Shown piece by piece: positions 9,011-21,199 of a DNA stretch of 64,000 nt. Below the pieces are notes generated by a model. It saw nothing but the letters and a program-made list of their open reading frames with translations. It had not been told where the DNA came from and did no database searches. The first letter of the stretch is position 1, and every line of letters begins with the position of its first letter. This DNA is from Dromaius novaehollandiae. Its lineage: Eukaryota > Chordata > Aves > Casuariiformes > Dromaiidae. Location of the stretch: assembly GCF_036370855.1 (NCBI RefSeq), contig NC_088111.1, positions 25,021,501-25,085,500 on the forward strand, in the 5' to 3' direction. The translations under genes were made by a program, and so were the position numbers.

Positions 9011-12000
9011 TTAAGACATCTACACTGTCAAGAAATGCCTCTGGGGAAGGAGGAACAAATCTGGAGGGGTTGCGAGGAGACTACAGGGTATCTACGGGGT
9101 CTGGGGGGCCCGAAGAGAGCTGGGGGGCCCCATTCTGTGGAAAAGAGTGTTCCAGATTGCACTAGAGGGGTGCTAAGGCATCTACATGGTCAAGAAATGC
9201 CTCTGGGGAAGAAGGGAGAAATCTGGAGGGGTTGCAAGGAGAGCAGAGGGTGTCTAAGGTGTCTGGGGGGGCACAAGAGAGCTGGGGGGCCCAATCCTGT
9301 GGAAAAGAGTTGTCCAGATTGCGCTAGAAGAGTGCTAAGGTGTCTACATGGTCAAGAAATGCTTATGGGGAAGAAGACAATAATCTGGAGGAGTTAGGAA
9401 AGACTAGAAGATGTCTAAGGGGTCTGGGGGGCCAGCAGAGAACTAGGGAGCCCCATTCTGTACAAAGGAGGAGTCCAGAATGCACTAGAGGGGTGCTAAG
9501 GCGTCTTCACTGTCAAGAAATGCTTCTAGGGAAGAAGGGAGGAATCTGGAGGGGTTGCAAGGAGACTAGAGGGTGTCTACGGGGTCTCGGGGGCCAGGAG
9601 AAAGCTGCGGGGGTGGGGGGGGCGAATTCTGTACAAAGGAGGGCTCCAGAGTGCACTAGAGGGGTGCTAGGGCATCTGCATGGTCAAGAAATGCCTCTGG
9701 GGAAGAAGGGAGAAATCTGGAGGGATTCTGAGGAGACGAGAGGGTGTCTGAGGGGCCTGGGGGCCCAAAAGAGAGCTGGGGAGCCAATTCTGTGGAAAAG
9801 AGGGCTCCAGAGCGCACTAGAAGGGTGCTAAGGCGTCTACATGGTCAAGAAATGCCTCTAGGGAAGAAGGGAGAAATCTGGAGGGGTTGCAAGGAGACTA
9901 GAGGATGTCTGAGGGGTCTGGGGGGGCAGCAGAGAGCTGGGGGGCCCAAATCTGCACAAAGGAGTGGTCCAGAGTGCACTAGAGGAGTGCTAGGGCATCT
10001 GCATGGTCTAGAAATGGCTCTGGGCAAGAAGGGAGAAATCTGGAGGGGTTGCGAGGAGACTAGAGATTGTCTAAGGGGTCTGGGGGGCCAGAAGAGAGCT
10101 GGGGGGCCCAATTCTCTGGAAAAGAGGGGTCCAGAGCATACTAGAGGGGTGCTAAGGCATCTACACTGTCAAGAAATGCCTCTGGGGAAGAAGGGAGCAA
10201 TCTGGAGGGGTTGCGAGGAGACTAGAGGATGTCTGAGGGATCTGGGGGGCCACAAGAGAGCTGCAGGGGCCCCATTCTGTGGAAAAGAGGGGTCCAGAGT
10301 GCCGTGGAGGGGTGCTAAGGCATCTACATGGTCCAGAAATGCCTCTGGGGAAGAAGGGAGAAATCTGGAGGGGTTGTGAGGAGACTAGAGGGTGTCTAAG
10401 GGATCTGGGGGGCGAGCAGAGAGCTGCGCGGGCCCCATTCTGTGGAAAAGAGGGGTCCAGAGTGCCGTAGAGGGGTGCTAAGGCATCTACACTGTCAAGA
10501 AATGCCTCTGGGGAAACAGGGAGCAGTCTGGAGGGGTTGCAAGGAGACTAGAGGGTGTCTGGGGGTCTAGGAGAGAGCTGCGGGAGCCCAATTCTGTACA
10601 CAGGAGCGGTCCAGAGTGCACTAGAGGGGTGCTAAGGCGTCTACATGCTCAAGAAATGTCCCTGGGGAAGAAGTGAGAAATCTGGAGGAGTTGCGAGGAG
10701 ACTAGAGGGGGTCTAAGGGCTCTGGGGGGCCAGAAGTGAGCTGGGGGGCCCCATTCTGTGCGAAACAGTGGTCCAGAGCGCACTAGAGGGGTGCTAAGGC
10801 ATCTACATGGTCCAGAAACGCCTCTGGGGAAGAAGGGAGAAAGCTGGAGGGGTTGCGAGGAGACTAGAGGGTGTCTAAGGGGTCTGGGGGTCCCGAAGAG
10901 AGCTGGGGGGCACAATTCTGTGAAAAAGAGGGCTCCAGAGCGCACTAGAGGGGTGCTAAGGCGTCTACATGGTCCAGAAATGCCTCTGGAGAAGCAGGAA
11001 CAAATCTGGAGGGGTTGCGAGGCGACTAAAGCGTGTCTGAGGGGTCTGGGGGGCCAGGAGAGAGTGGCAGGGGCCCAATTCCGTACACAGGAGGGGTCCA
11101 GCATGCATTAGAGGGGTGCTAGGGCGTCTAAATGCTCAAGAAGTGCCTCTGGGGAAGAAGGGAGAAATCTGAAGGGGTTCCGAGGAGACTAGAGGGCGTC
11201 TAAAGGGTCTGGGGGGCCAGAAGATATCTGGAGGGCCCCATTCCGTGGAAAAGAGGGGTCCAGAGCACACTAGAGGAGTGCTAAGGTGTCTACATGGTCC
11301 AGAAATGCCTCTGGGCAAGAAGGGAAAAATCTGGAGGGGTTGTGAGGAGACTAGAGGGTGTCTAAGGGGTCTGGGGGGCAAGCAGAGAGATCGGGGGCCC
11401 CATTCTGTACAGAGGAGAGGTCCACAGTGCACTAGAGGGGTGCTAAAGCATCTACATGGTCCAGAAATGCCTCTGGGGAAGCAGGAAGAAGTCTGGAGGG
11501 GATCTGAGAAGACGAAAGGGTGTTTAAGAGTCTGGGGGGCCAGAAGAGAGCTGGGGGGCCCCATTCTGTGGAAAAGAGGGGTCCAGAGTGCAGTAGAGGG
11601 ATGCTAAGGCGTCTATACGTTCAAAAAATGCTTGTGGGGAGGAAGGAAGAAATCTGGAGGGGTTACGAGGAGACTAGAAGGTCTCTAAGTCTGGGGGCCT
11701 TAACAGAGCTGGGGGCCCCATTCTGTGGAAAAGAGGGGTCCAGAGCGCACTAGAGGAGTGCTAGGGCGTCTACACTGTCAAGAAATGCCTCTGGGGAAGA
11801 AGAGAGTAATCTGGAGGTGTTGTGAGGAGACTAGGGGGTGTCTGAGGGGTCTGGGGGACAGAAGAGAGCTGGGGGGCCCCACTCTGTGGAAAAGAGGGCT
11901 CCAGAGTGCATAAGAAGGGTGCTAAGGCATCTACATGGCCCAGAAATGCCTCTGGGGAAGAAGGGAGAAATCTGCAGGGGTTGCGAGGAGACTAGAGGAT

Positions 12001-12239
12001 ATCTAAGCAGCCTGGGGGGCCAGAAGAGAGCTGGGGGGCTGCATTCTGTGGAAAAGAGGGGTCCAGAGCGCACTAGAGGGGTGCTAAAGCGTCTACATGG
12101 TCAAGAAATGGCTCTGGGAAAGAAGGGAGAAATCTGGAGGGGTTGCGAGGAGACTAGAGGGTGTATAAAGGGGCCTGGGGTGCTCGAAGAGAGCTGGGGG
12201 GCCCCATTCTGTGGAAAAGAGGGTTCCAGAGCATACTAG

Positions 12240-12315
12240 AGGGGTGCTAAGGCATATACATGTTATAGAATTGGCTAGGGTACTAAGATATCTGCACTGT
12301 CAAGAAATGCCTCTG
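12240..12315 (+). repeat. Variant monomer with an extra A-type subunit
   Basis: Here the usual CTAAGG..TCTACA subunit occurs twice in a row. The first copy is altered to read GTTATAGAATTGGC before a second TAGGGTACTAAGATATCTGC. The same variant recurs at about 12.93-12.98 kb and 15.09-15.13 kb, and in reverse complement at about 19.75-19.79 kb. It marks segments of the array that were copied together. Confidence 0.7.
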
Positions 12316-13127
12316 GGGAAGAAGGGAGGAAATCTGGAGGGGTTGCGAGGAGACTAGAGGGGGTCTAAGGGGTCTGGGGGGCCACAGGAGAGCTGGGGGG
12401 GCGCATTCTGTGGAAAAGAGGGCTCCAGAGTGCATTGGAAGGGTACCAAGGCGTCTACATGGTCCAGAAATGCCTCTGGGGAAGAAGGGAGAAATCTAGA
12501 GGGGTTGTGAGGAGACTAGAGGGTATCTAGAGGGTCTGGGGGACCAGAAGAGAGCTGGGGGGCCCCATTCTGTGGAAAAGAGGGGTCCAGAGTGCACTAG
12601 AGGGGTACTAAGGCGTCTACACTGTCAAGAAATGCCTCTGGGGAAGAAGGGAGAAATCTGGAGGTGTTGCTAGGAGACTAGAGGGTATCTAGAGGGTCTG
12701 GGGGACCACAAGAGAGCTGGGGGGCCCCATTCTGTGGAAAAGAGGGGTCCAGAGTACACTAGAGGAGTGCTAAAGTATCTACATGGTCCAGAAATGCCTC
12801 TGGGGAAGAAGGGAGAAAGCTTGAGAGGTTCTCAGGAAACTAGAAAGTGTCTAAGGGGTCTGGGGGGCCAGAAGAGAGCTGGGGGGCGAATTCTGTGGAA
12901 AAGAGGCGTCCAGAGCGCACTAGAGGGGTGCTAAGGCATCTACATGTTACAGAATTGGCTACGGTGCTAAGATGTCTACACTGTCAAGAAATGTCTCTGG
13001 GGAAGAAGGGAGAAATCTAGAGGGGTTGTGAGGAGACTAGAGGCTGTCTAAGGGGTCTGGGGGCCAAAAGACAGCTGGGGGGCGCATTCTGTGTAAAAGA
13101 GGGGTCCAGAGTGCAGTGGAAGAGTGC

Positions 13128-13289
13128 TCTTTTCCAGAGAATGCGGCCCCCCAGCTCTCTCCTGGCACCCCAGACGCCTTAGACCCCCTCTAGTCTCCTC
13201 GCAACCCCTCCAGATTTCTCCCTTCTTCCCCAGAGGCATTTCTTGACAGTGTAGACGCCTTAGCACCCCTCTAGTTCGCTCTGGACCCC
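13128..13289 (-). repeat. Inverted satellite block 1 (one monomer)
   Basis: Plus-oriented units switch to minus at GTGCTCTTTTCC (about 13128) and back at GGACCCCCAAGGTG (about 13289). The block is about 160 bp, one monomer. Confidence 0.85.
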
Positions 13290-14092
13290 CAAGGTGTCTA
13301 CACTGTCAAGAAATGCCTCTGGGGAGGAAGGGAGAAATCTGGAGGGGTTGCGAGGAGACTAGAAGGTGTCTAAAGGGGCCTCGGTGGCCAGAAGAGAGCT
13401 GGGGGCCCCATTCTGTGAAAAAGAGGGGTCCAGAGCACATTAGAGGGTTGCTAAAACCTCTAAATGGTATAGAATTGGCTCTGGGGAAGAAGGAAAACAT
13501 CTGGAAACATTGCGAGCACACTAGAGGGTGTCTAAGGGGCCTGGGGGAGCAGAAGAGAGCTGGGGGGGGGCCCATTCTGTGGGAAAGAGGGGTGCAGAGC
13601 ACACTAGAGGGGTGCTAAAACCTCTAAATGGTATACAATTCGCTCTGGGGAAGAAGGGAGGAATCTGGAGGGCTTCTGAGGAGAATAGGGGGTGTCTAAG
13701 GGGTCTGGGTGCCAAAAGAGATTTGGGGGGGGCCCATTCTGTTGAACGTAGGGCTTCAGAGTGCAGTAGAGGGGTGCTAAGGTGTCTACATCGTCCAGAA
13801 ATACCTCTGGGGAAGAAGGGAGAAATCTGGAGGGGTTGCCAACAGACTAAAGGGTGTCTACGGGGCTTGGGGGGCCAGAAAAGAGCTGGGGGTTCCACTC
13901 TGTGGAGAAAAGGAGTCCAGAGCGCACTAGAGAGGTGCTAAGGTGTCTACATGGTCAAGAAACGCCTCTGGGAAAGAAGGGAGAAATCTGGAGGGGTTGC
14001 GAGGAGACTAGAGGATGTCTAAGGAGTCTGGGGGGCCAGGAGAGAGCTGGGGGGCCAGGAGAGAGCTGGGGGGCTGCGTTCTGTGGAAAAGA

Positions 14093-14434
14093 GCACCCTT
14101 CTACTGCGCTGTGGACCCCTCTCTTCCACAGAATGTGCCCCCCCAGCTCTCTTCTAGTCCCCCAGACCCCTTAGACACCCTCTAGTCTCCTCGCAACCCC
14201 TCCAGATTTCTCCCTTCTTCCCCAGAGGCATTTCTTGACACTGTAGACACCTTAGCACCCCTCTAGTGCATTCTGGACCACTCTTTTCCACAGAATGCGC
14301 CCCCCCAGCTCTCTTGTGGCCCCTCAGACCCCCTCTAATCTCCTCGTAACCCCTCCAGATTTCTCCCTTCTTCCCCAGAGGCATTTCTTGATCATGTAGA
14401 CACCTTGGCACCCCTCTAGTGCGCTCTGGACCCC
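14093..14434 (-). repeat. Inverted satellite block 2 (two monomers)
   Basis: The switch to minus reads GGAAAAGAGCACCCTTC, the reverse complement of the first block's entry junction. The switch back is GGACCCCTAAGGTG. The block is about 340 bp. Confidence 0.85.
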
Positions 14435-15417
14435 TAAGGTGTCTACATGATCAAGAAATGCCTCTGGGGAAGAATGGAAAAATCTGGAGGGGTTGCAAGG
14501 AGACTAGAGGACGTCTAAGGGGTCTGGGGGGCCAGAAGACAGCTGGGGTGCCGCATTCAGTACAAAAGAGGGGTCCAGAGTGCACTAGAGGGGTGCTAAG
14601 GAATGTACACTGTCAAGAAATGCCTCTGGGGAAGAAGGGAGAAATCTGGAGGGGTTGTGAGGAGACTAGAGGTTTTTTATGGGTCCTGGGTGGCCAGAAG
14701 AGAGCTGGGGGGCCCCATTCTGTGGAAAAGATGGGTCCAGAGTGCACTAGAGGGGTACTAAGGCATCTACACTGTCAAGAAATGTCTCTGGGGAAGAAGG
14801 GAGAAATCTGGAGGCGTTGCGAGGAGACTAGAGGGTGTCTAAGGGGTCTGGGGGGCCAGAAGAGAGCTGGGGGGGCCCATTCTGTGGAAAAGAGGGGTCC
14901 AGAGCGCACCAGAGGGGTGCTAAAGTGTCTACATGGTCCAGAAATGCCTCTGGGGAAGAAGGGAGAAAGCTGGAGAGGTTCTCAGGATACTAGAGAGTGT
15001 CTAAGGGGTCTAGGGGGACAGAAGAGAGCTGGGGGGCGAATTCTGTGGAAAAGAGGGGTCCAGAGCGCACCAGAGGGGTGCTAAGGCATCTACATGTTAT
15101 AGAATTGGCTAGGGTGCTAAGATGTCTTCACTGTCAAGAAATGCCTCTGGGGAAGAAGGGAGAAATCTAGAGGGGTTGCGAGGAGACTAGAGGCTGTCTA
15201 AGGGGTCTGGGGGGCCACAAGAGAGCTGGGGGGGCCACATTTCTGTCGAAAAGAGGGATCAAGAGCGCACTGGAGGGTTGTGAAGGTGTCTACGCTGTCA
15301 AGAAATGCCTCTGGGGAAAAAGGGAGAAATCTGGAGGGGTTGCGAGGAGACTAGAGGGTGTCTAAGGCGTCTGGGGTGCCAGGAGAGAGCTGGGGGGCTG
15401 CATTCTCTGGAAAAGAG

Positions 15418-15738
15418 GACCCTTCTACTGCGCTCTGGACCCCTCTTTTCCACAGAATGGGGGCCCCCAGCTGTCTTTTGGTCCCCAGACCCCTTAGACA
15501 CTCTCTAGTTTCCTGAGAGCCTCTCAAGCTTTCTCCCTTCTTCCCCAGAGACATTTCTTGACAGTGTAGACGCCATGGCACTCCTCTAGTGCGCTCTGGA
15601 CCCCTCTTTTCCACAGCATTGCGCCCCCGGCACTCTTCTGGCCCCCAGACCCCTTGGACACCCTCTGTAGTCTCCTCGCAACCCCTCCAGATTTCTCCCT
15701 TCTTCGCAGGAGGCATTTCTTGACCATGTAGACACCTT
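15418..15738 (-). repeat. Inverted satellite block 3 (two monomers)
   Basis: Entry is through GGAAAAGAGGACCCTTC. Exit is through CACCTTAGGGGTCC, the reverse complement of the exit junction of blocks 1 and 2. The block is about 320 bp. Confidence 0.85.
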
Positions 15739-15927
15739 AGGGGTCCAGAGCGCACTAGAGGGGTGCCAAGGCGTCTACACTGTCAAGAAATGCCTCTGGG
15801 GAAGAAGGGAGAAATCTGGAGGGGTTGCGAGGAGACTAGAGTGTGTGTAAAGGGGCCTGGGGGGCCAAAAGAGAGCTAGGGGGGCGTATTCTGTTGAACA
15901 GAGGGCTTGAGAGGGCACTAAAGGGGT

Positions 15928-16061
15928 GCTCTTTTCCACAAAGTGGGGACCCCACCTCTCTTTTGGTCCCCAGACCCCTAAGACACCCTGTAGTCTCCGC
16001 AGAAGCCCTCCAGATTGCTTCCTTCTTCCCCATAGGCATTTCTTGACCGTGTCAACACCTT
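15928..16061 (-). repeat. Inverted satellite block 4 (shortened monomer)
   Basis: Entry is GTGCTCTTTTCC and exit CACCTTAGGGGTCC. The block is about 133 bp and shares its variants (AAAGTGGGGACCCC, CGTGTCAACACC) with block 5, so the two are copies of one event. Confidence 0.85.
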
Positions 16062-16577
16062 AGGGGTCCAGAGCGCACTAGAGGGGTGCTAAGGTGTCGA
16101 CATGGTCAAGAAATGCCTCTGGGGAAGAAGGGAGAAACCTGGAGTGGTTGCGAGGAGACTAGAGGGTGTCTAAAGGGGACTGGGGGGCCAGGAAAGAGCT
16201 GGGGGAGTCGCATTCTGTGGAAAAGAGGGATCCAGAGTGCACTAGAGGGGTGCCAAGGCGTCTGCACTGTCAAGAAATGCCTCTGGGGAAGAAGGGAGAA
16301 ATCTGGAGGGGTTGTGAGCAGAATAGAGGGTGTCTAAGGGGTCTGGAGGTCCCAAAGATATCTGGGTGGCCCAATTCTGTAGAAAAGAGCGGTCCAGAGT
16401 GCACTAGAGGGGTGCTAAGGTGTCGACACTGTCAAGAAATGCCTCTGGGGAAGAAGGGAGAAATCTGGAGGGGTTGCTTGGAGACTAGAGGGTGTCTAAG
16501 CGGTCTGCGGGGGCAAAAGAGAGCCAGGGGGGCCTATTCCGTTGAACAGAGGGTTCAAGAGGGCACTAGAGGGGTGC

Positions 16578-16709
16578 TCTTTTCCATAAAGTGGGGACCC
16601 CCCCTCTCTTTTGGTCCCCAGACCCCTAAGACACCCTGTAGTCTCCGCAGAAGCCCTCCAGATTGCTTCCTTCTTCCCCACAGGCATTTCTTGACCGTGT
16701 CAACACCTT
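16578..16709 (-). repeat. Inverted satellite block 5 (copy of block 4)
   Basis: It has the same junctions and nearly the same sequence as block 4, about 650 bp further on. That spacing equals about four monomers, consistent with duplication of a segment containing the block. Confidence 0.85.
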
Positions 16710-19332
16710 AGGGGTCCAGAGCGCACTAGAGGGGTGCTAAGGTGTCGACATGGTCAAGAAATGCCTCTGGGGAAGAAGAGAGAAGTCTGGAGGGGTTGCG
16801 AGGAGACTAGAGGGTGTCTAAGGGGTCTGGGGGGCCAGAAGAGAGCTGGGGGGCCATTCTGTGGAGAAGAGGGGTCCAGAGCGCACAAGAGGGGTGCTAA
16901 CGTTTGTACACTGTCAGGAAATGTCTCTGGGGAAGAAGGGAGAAATCTGGAGGGGTTGCGAGGAGACTAGAGGACGTCTAAGGTGCCTGGGCTGCCACAG
17001 GAGGGCTGGGGGGCCAATTCTGTGTAAAAGAGGGGTCCAGAGTGCACTAGTGGGGTGCTAAGGCCTCTACACTGTCAAGAAATGCTTCTGGGGAAGAAGG
17101 GAGAAATCTGGAGGGGTTGCGAGGAGACTAGAGGGTGTCTAAGGGGCCTGGGGGGCCAGAAGAGAGCTGGGGGGCCCATTTCTGGGGAAAAGAGGGGTCC
17201 AGAGCGCACTAGAGGGTTTCTAAGGCGTCTACACTGTCAAGAAATGGCTCTGGGGATGAAGGGAGAAATCTAGAGGGCTTGCCAGGAGACTAGAGGGTGT
17301 CTAACGGGCCTGGGGGGCCAGAAGAGAGCTGGCGGGGACCATTCTGTGGAGAAGAGGGGTCCAGAGCGCACTAGAGGGGTGCTAAAGCATCTACATGGTC
17401 CAGAAATGCCTCTGGGGAAGAAGGGAGCAATCTGGAGGGGTTGCCAGGAGACGAGAGGGTGTCTAAGGGGTCTCAGGGGGCCCACAGAGACCTGATGGGG
17501 CCCATTTGTGGGGAAAAGAGGGCTCCAGAGCGCACTAGAGGGGTGCTAAGGCGTCCACACTGTCCAGAAATGCCTCTGGGGAAGAAGGGAGAAATCTGGA
17601 GGAGTTGCGAGGAGACTAGAGGGTGTCTAAGGGGCCTGGGGGGCCAGAAGACAGCTAGAGGACCCAATGCTGTGGAAAAGAGGAGTCCAGAGTGCACCGG
17701 GGAGTGCTAAGGCGTCTACACTGTCCAGAAATGCCTCTGGGGAAGAAGGGAGAAATCTGGAGGGGTTGCGAGGAGACCAGAGGGTGTCTAAGCGGTCTGG
17801 GGGGCCAGAATAGAGTTGGGGCGCCCAATTCTGTACAAAGTAGGGCTCCAGAGTGCACTAGAGGGGTGCCAAGGCGTCTACATGGTTAAGGAATGCCTTT
17901 GGGGAGGAAGGGAGAAATCTGGAGGGGTTGCTAGGAGATGAGAGGGTATCTAAGGATCCTGGGGTGCTCGAAGAGAGCTGGGGGGCCCCATTCTGTGGAA
18001 AAGAGGGGTCCAGAGTGCACTAGAGGGGTGCTAAAGCATCTACATCATCAAGAAATGCCTCTGGGGAAGAAGGGAGAAATCTGGAGGGGTTGCGAGGAGA
18101 CTAGAGGGTGTCTAAGGGGTCTGGGGGGCCCACAGAGACCTGATGGGGCCCATTTCTGGGGAAAAGAGGGCTCCAGAGCGCACTAGAGGGTTTCTAAGGC
18201 GTCTACACTGTCAAGAAATGCCTCTGGGTAAGAAGGGAGAAATCTGGAAGAGTTGCGAGGAGACTAGAGGGTGTCTAAGGGGCCTGGGGGGCCAGAAGAC
18301 AGCCAGAGGACCAAATGTTGTGGAAAAGAGGGGTCCAGAGTGCACAATAGAGGGGAGCTATGGTGTCTACATGGTCCAGAAATGCCTCTGGGGAAGAAGG
18401 GAGAAATCTGGAGGGGTTGCAAGAAGACTACAGAGGGTGTCTAAACGGGCCTGGGGTGCTCGAAGAGAGCTGGGGGGGCCATTCTGTGGAGAAGAGGGGT
18501 CCAGAGTGCACAAGAGGGGTGCTAAAGTATCTACATGGTCCAGAAATGGTTCTGGGAAAGAAGGGAGAAATCCAGAGGGATTGCGAGGAGACTAGAGGCT
18601 GTCTAGAGGGTCTGGGGGACCAGAAGAGAGCTGGAGGACCCAATGCTGTGGAAAAGAGGGGTCCAGAGCACACTAGAGGGGTGCTAAGGCGTCTACATGG
18701 TCCAGAAATGCCTGTAAGGAAGAAGGGAGAAATCTGGAGAGGTGGCGAGGAGACTAGAGGGTGTCTAGAGGGTCTGCGGGGCCAGAAGAGAACTGGAGGA
18801 CCCATTCTATGGAAAAGAGGGGTCCAGAGCACACTAGAGGGGTGCTAAGGTGCCTACATGGTGAAGAAACACCTCTGGGGAAGAAGGGAGAAATCTGGAG
18901 GGGTGGCGAGCAGACTAGAGGGTGTCTAAAGGGCCTGGGGGGCCACAAGAGAGCTGGAGGGGGGGCCCTTCTGTGGAAAAGAGGGCTCCAGAGTACACTA
19001 GAGGGGTACTAAGGTGTCTACACTCTCAAGAAATGCCTCTGGGGAAGAAGGGAGAAGTATGGAGGCGTTGCTAGGAGACTAGAGGGTGTCTAGAGGGTCT
19101 GGGGGACCAGAAGACAGCTGGGGTGCCCCATTCTGTGGAAAACAGGGGTCCAGAGTGCACTAGAGGGGTGCTAAAGTATCTACATGGTCAAGAAATGCCT
19201 CTGGGGAAGAAGGGAGAAAGCTTGAGAGGTTCTCAGGAAACTAGAGAGTGTCTAAGGGGTCTGGGGGGCCAGAAGAGAGCTGGGGGGCACATTCTGTGGA
19301 AAAGAGGGGTCCAGAGCGCAGTGGAAGGGTGC

Positions 19333-19821
19333 TCTTTTCCAGAGAATGCGGCCCCCCAGCTCTCTCCTGGCATCCCAGACGCCTTAGACCCCCTCTATTG
19401 TCCTCGCAACCCCTCCAGATTTCTCCCTTCTTCCCCAGAGGCGTTTCTTGACCATGTAGGCAACTTAGCACCCCTCTAGTGTGCTCTGGACCCCTCTTTT
19501 CCACAGAATGGGGCCGCCCAGCTCTCTTCTGGCCCCCCAGGCTCCTTAGACACCCTCTCGTCTCCTCGCAACCCCTCCAGATTTCTCCCTTCTTCCCCAG
19601 AGGCATTTCTTGACAGCGTAGACACCTTCACAACCCTCCAGTGCGCTCTTGACCCCTCTTTTCGACAGAAATGTGGCCCCACCAATTCTCTTGTGGCTCC
19701 CCAGGCCCCTTAGACACCCTCTAGTCTCCTCGCAATCCCCCTAGTGTAGACATCTTAGCACCCTCGCCAATTCTATAACATATAGATGCCTTAGCACCCC
19801 TCTAGCGCGCTCTGGACCCCT
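19333..19821 (-). repeat. Inverted satellite block 6 (three monomers)
   Basis: Entry is GTGCTCTTTTCCAGAGAATG, matching block 1 beyond the junction itself. Exit is GGACCCCTAAGGTG. The block is about 488 bp and includes the extra-subunit variant in reverse complement at about 19755-19790. Confidence 0.85.
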
Positions 19822-21199
19822 AAGGTGTCTACGTAGCCAAGAAATGCCTCTGGGGAAGAAGGGAGAAATCTGGAGGGGTTGCGAGGACACTAGAGGCTGT
19901 CTAAGGGGTCTGGGGGGCCACAAGAGAGCTGGGGGGCACAATTCTGTGGAAAAGAGGGGTCCAGAGTGCACTAGAGGGGTGCTAACGCCTCTACACTGTC
20001 AAGAAATGCCTCTGGGGAAGAAGGGAGAAATCCGGAGGGGTTGTGAGGAGAGTACAGGATGTCTAAAGGGGTCTGGGGGCCAGAAGAGAGATGGGGGGCC
20101 CCATTCTGTGGAAAAAAGGGGTCCAGAGTGCACTAGAGGAGTGCCAAGGCGTCTACACGGTCCAGAAATGCCTCTGGGGAAGAAGGGAGAAATCTGGAGG
20201 GGTTGCGAGGAGACTACAAGGTGTCTAAGGGGTCTGGGGGGCCCCCAGAGAGCTGGGGGCCCCATTCTGTGTAAAAGAGGGGTCCAGAGTGCACTAGAGG
20301 GGTGCTAAGGCCTCTACACTGTCAATAATTGCTTCTGGGAAAGAAGGGAGAAATCTGGAGGGGTTGCAAGGAGACTAGAGGGTGTCTAAGGGGTCTGGGG
20401 GGCCAGAAGAGAGCTGGGGGGCACAATTCCGTGGAAAAGAGGGATCCAGAGTGCACTTGAGGGGTGCTAACGTGTATACAGTGTCAAGAAATGCCTCTGG
20501 GGAAGAAGGGAGAAATCTGGAAGTGATGCAAGGAGACTAGAGGGTGTCTAAGGGGGCAGAAGACATCTGGGGGGCCCAATTCCATGGAAAAGAGGGGTCC
20601 AGAGCGCACTAGAGGGGTGCTAAGGAGTCTACATGACCCAGAAATGGCTCTGGGGAAGAAGGGAGCAATCTGGAGGGATTGCCTGGAGACTGGAGGGGGT
20701 CTAAAGGGTCTGGGGGGGCCAGAAAACATCTGGGGGGCCCAATTCCATGGAAAAGAGGGATCCAGAGCACACTAAAGGGGTGCTAAGGCATCTACATGGT
20801 CCAGAAATTGCTCTGGGAAGAAGGGAGAAATCTGGAGGGATTGCAAAGAGACTAGAGGGTGTCTAAGGGGTCTGGGGGCCAGAAAAGAGCTGGTGGACCG
20901 CGTTGTGGAGAAGAGGGGTCCAGAGTGCACTAGAGGGGTGCTAAGGAATGTACACTGTCAAGAAATGCCTCTGGGGAAGAAGGGAGAAATCTGGAGGGGT
21001 TGCGAGGAGACTAGAGGGTGTCTAGAGGGTCTCGGGGGCCAGAAGAGAGTTGGGGGGGGCATTCTGTGGAAAAGAGGGGTCCAGAGCACACTGGAGGGGT
21101 GCTAAGGTGTCTACATGGTCCAGAAATGGCTCTGGGGAAGAAGGGAGAAATCTGGAGGGGTTGCGAGGAGACTAAATGGTGTCTAAGGTGCCTGGGGGG

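Noticed and set aside
7841-12239. Many long plus- and minus-strand open frames across the satellite
   Set aside because: They repeat every 162 bp with the array, have no splice, promoter or start context, and exist on both strands. They are consequences of a unit length divisible by three.
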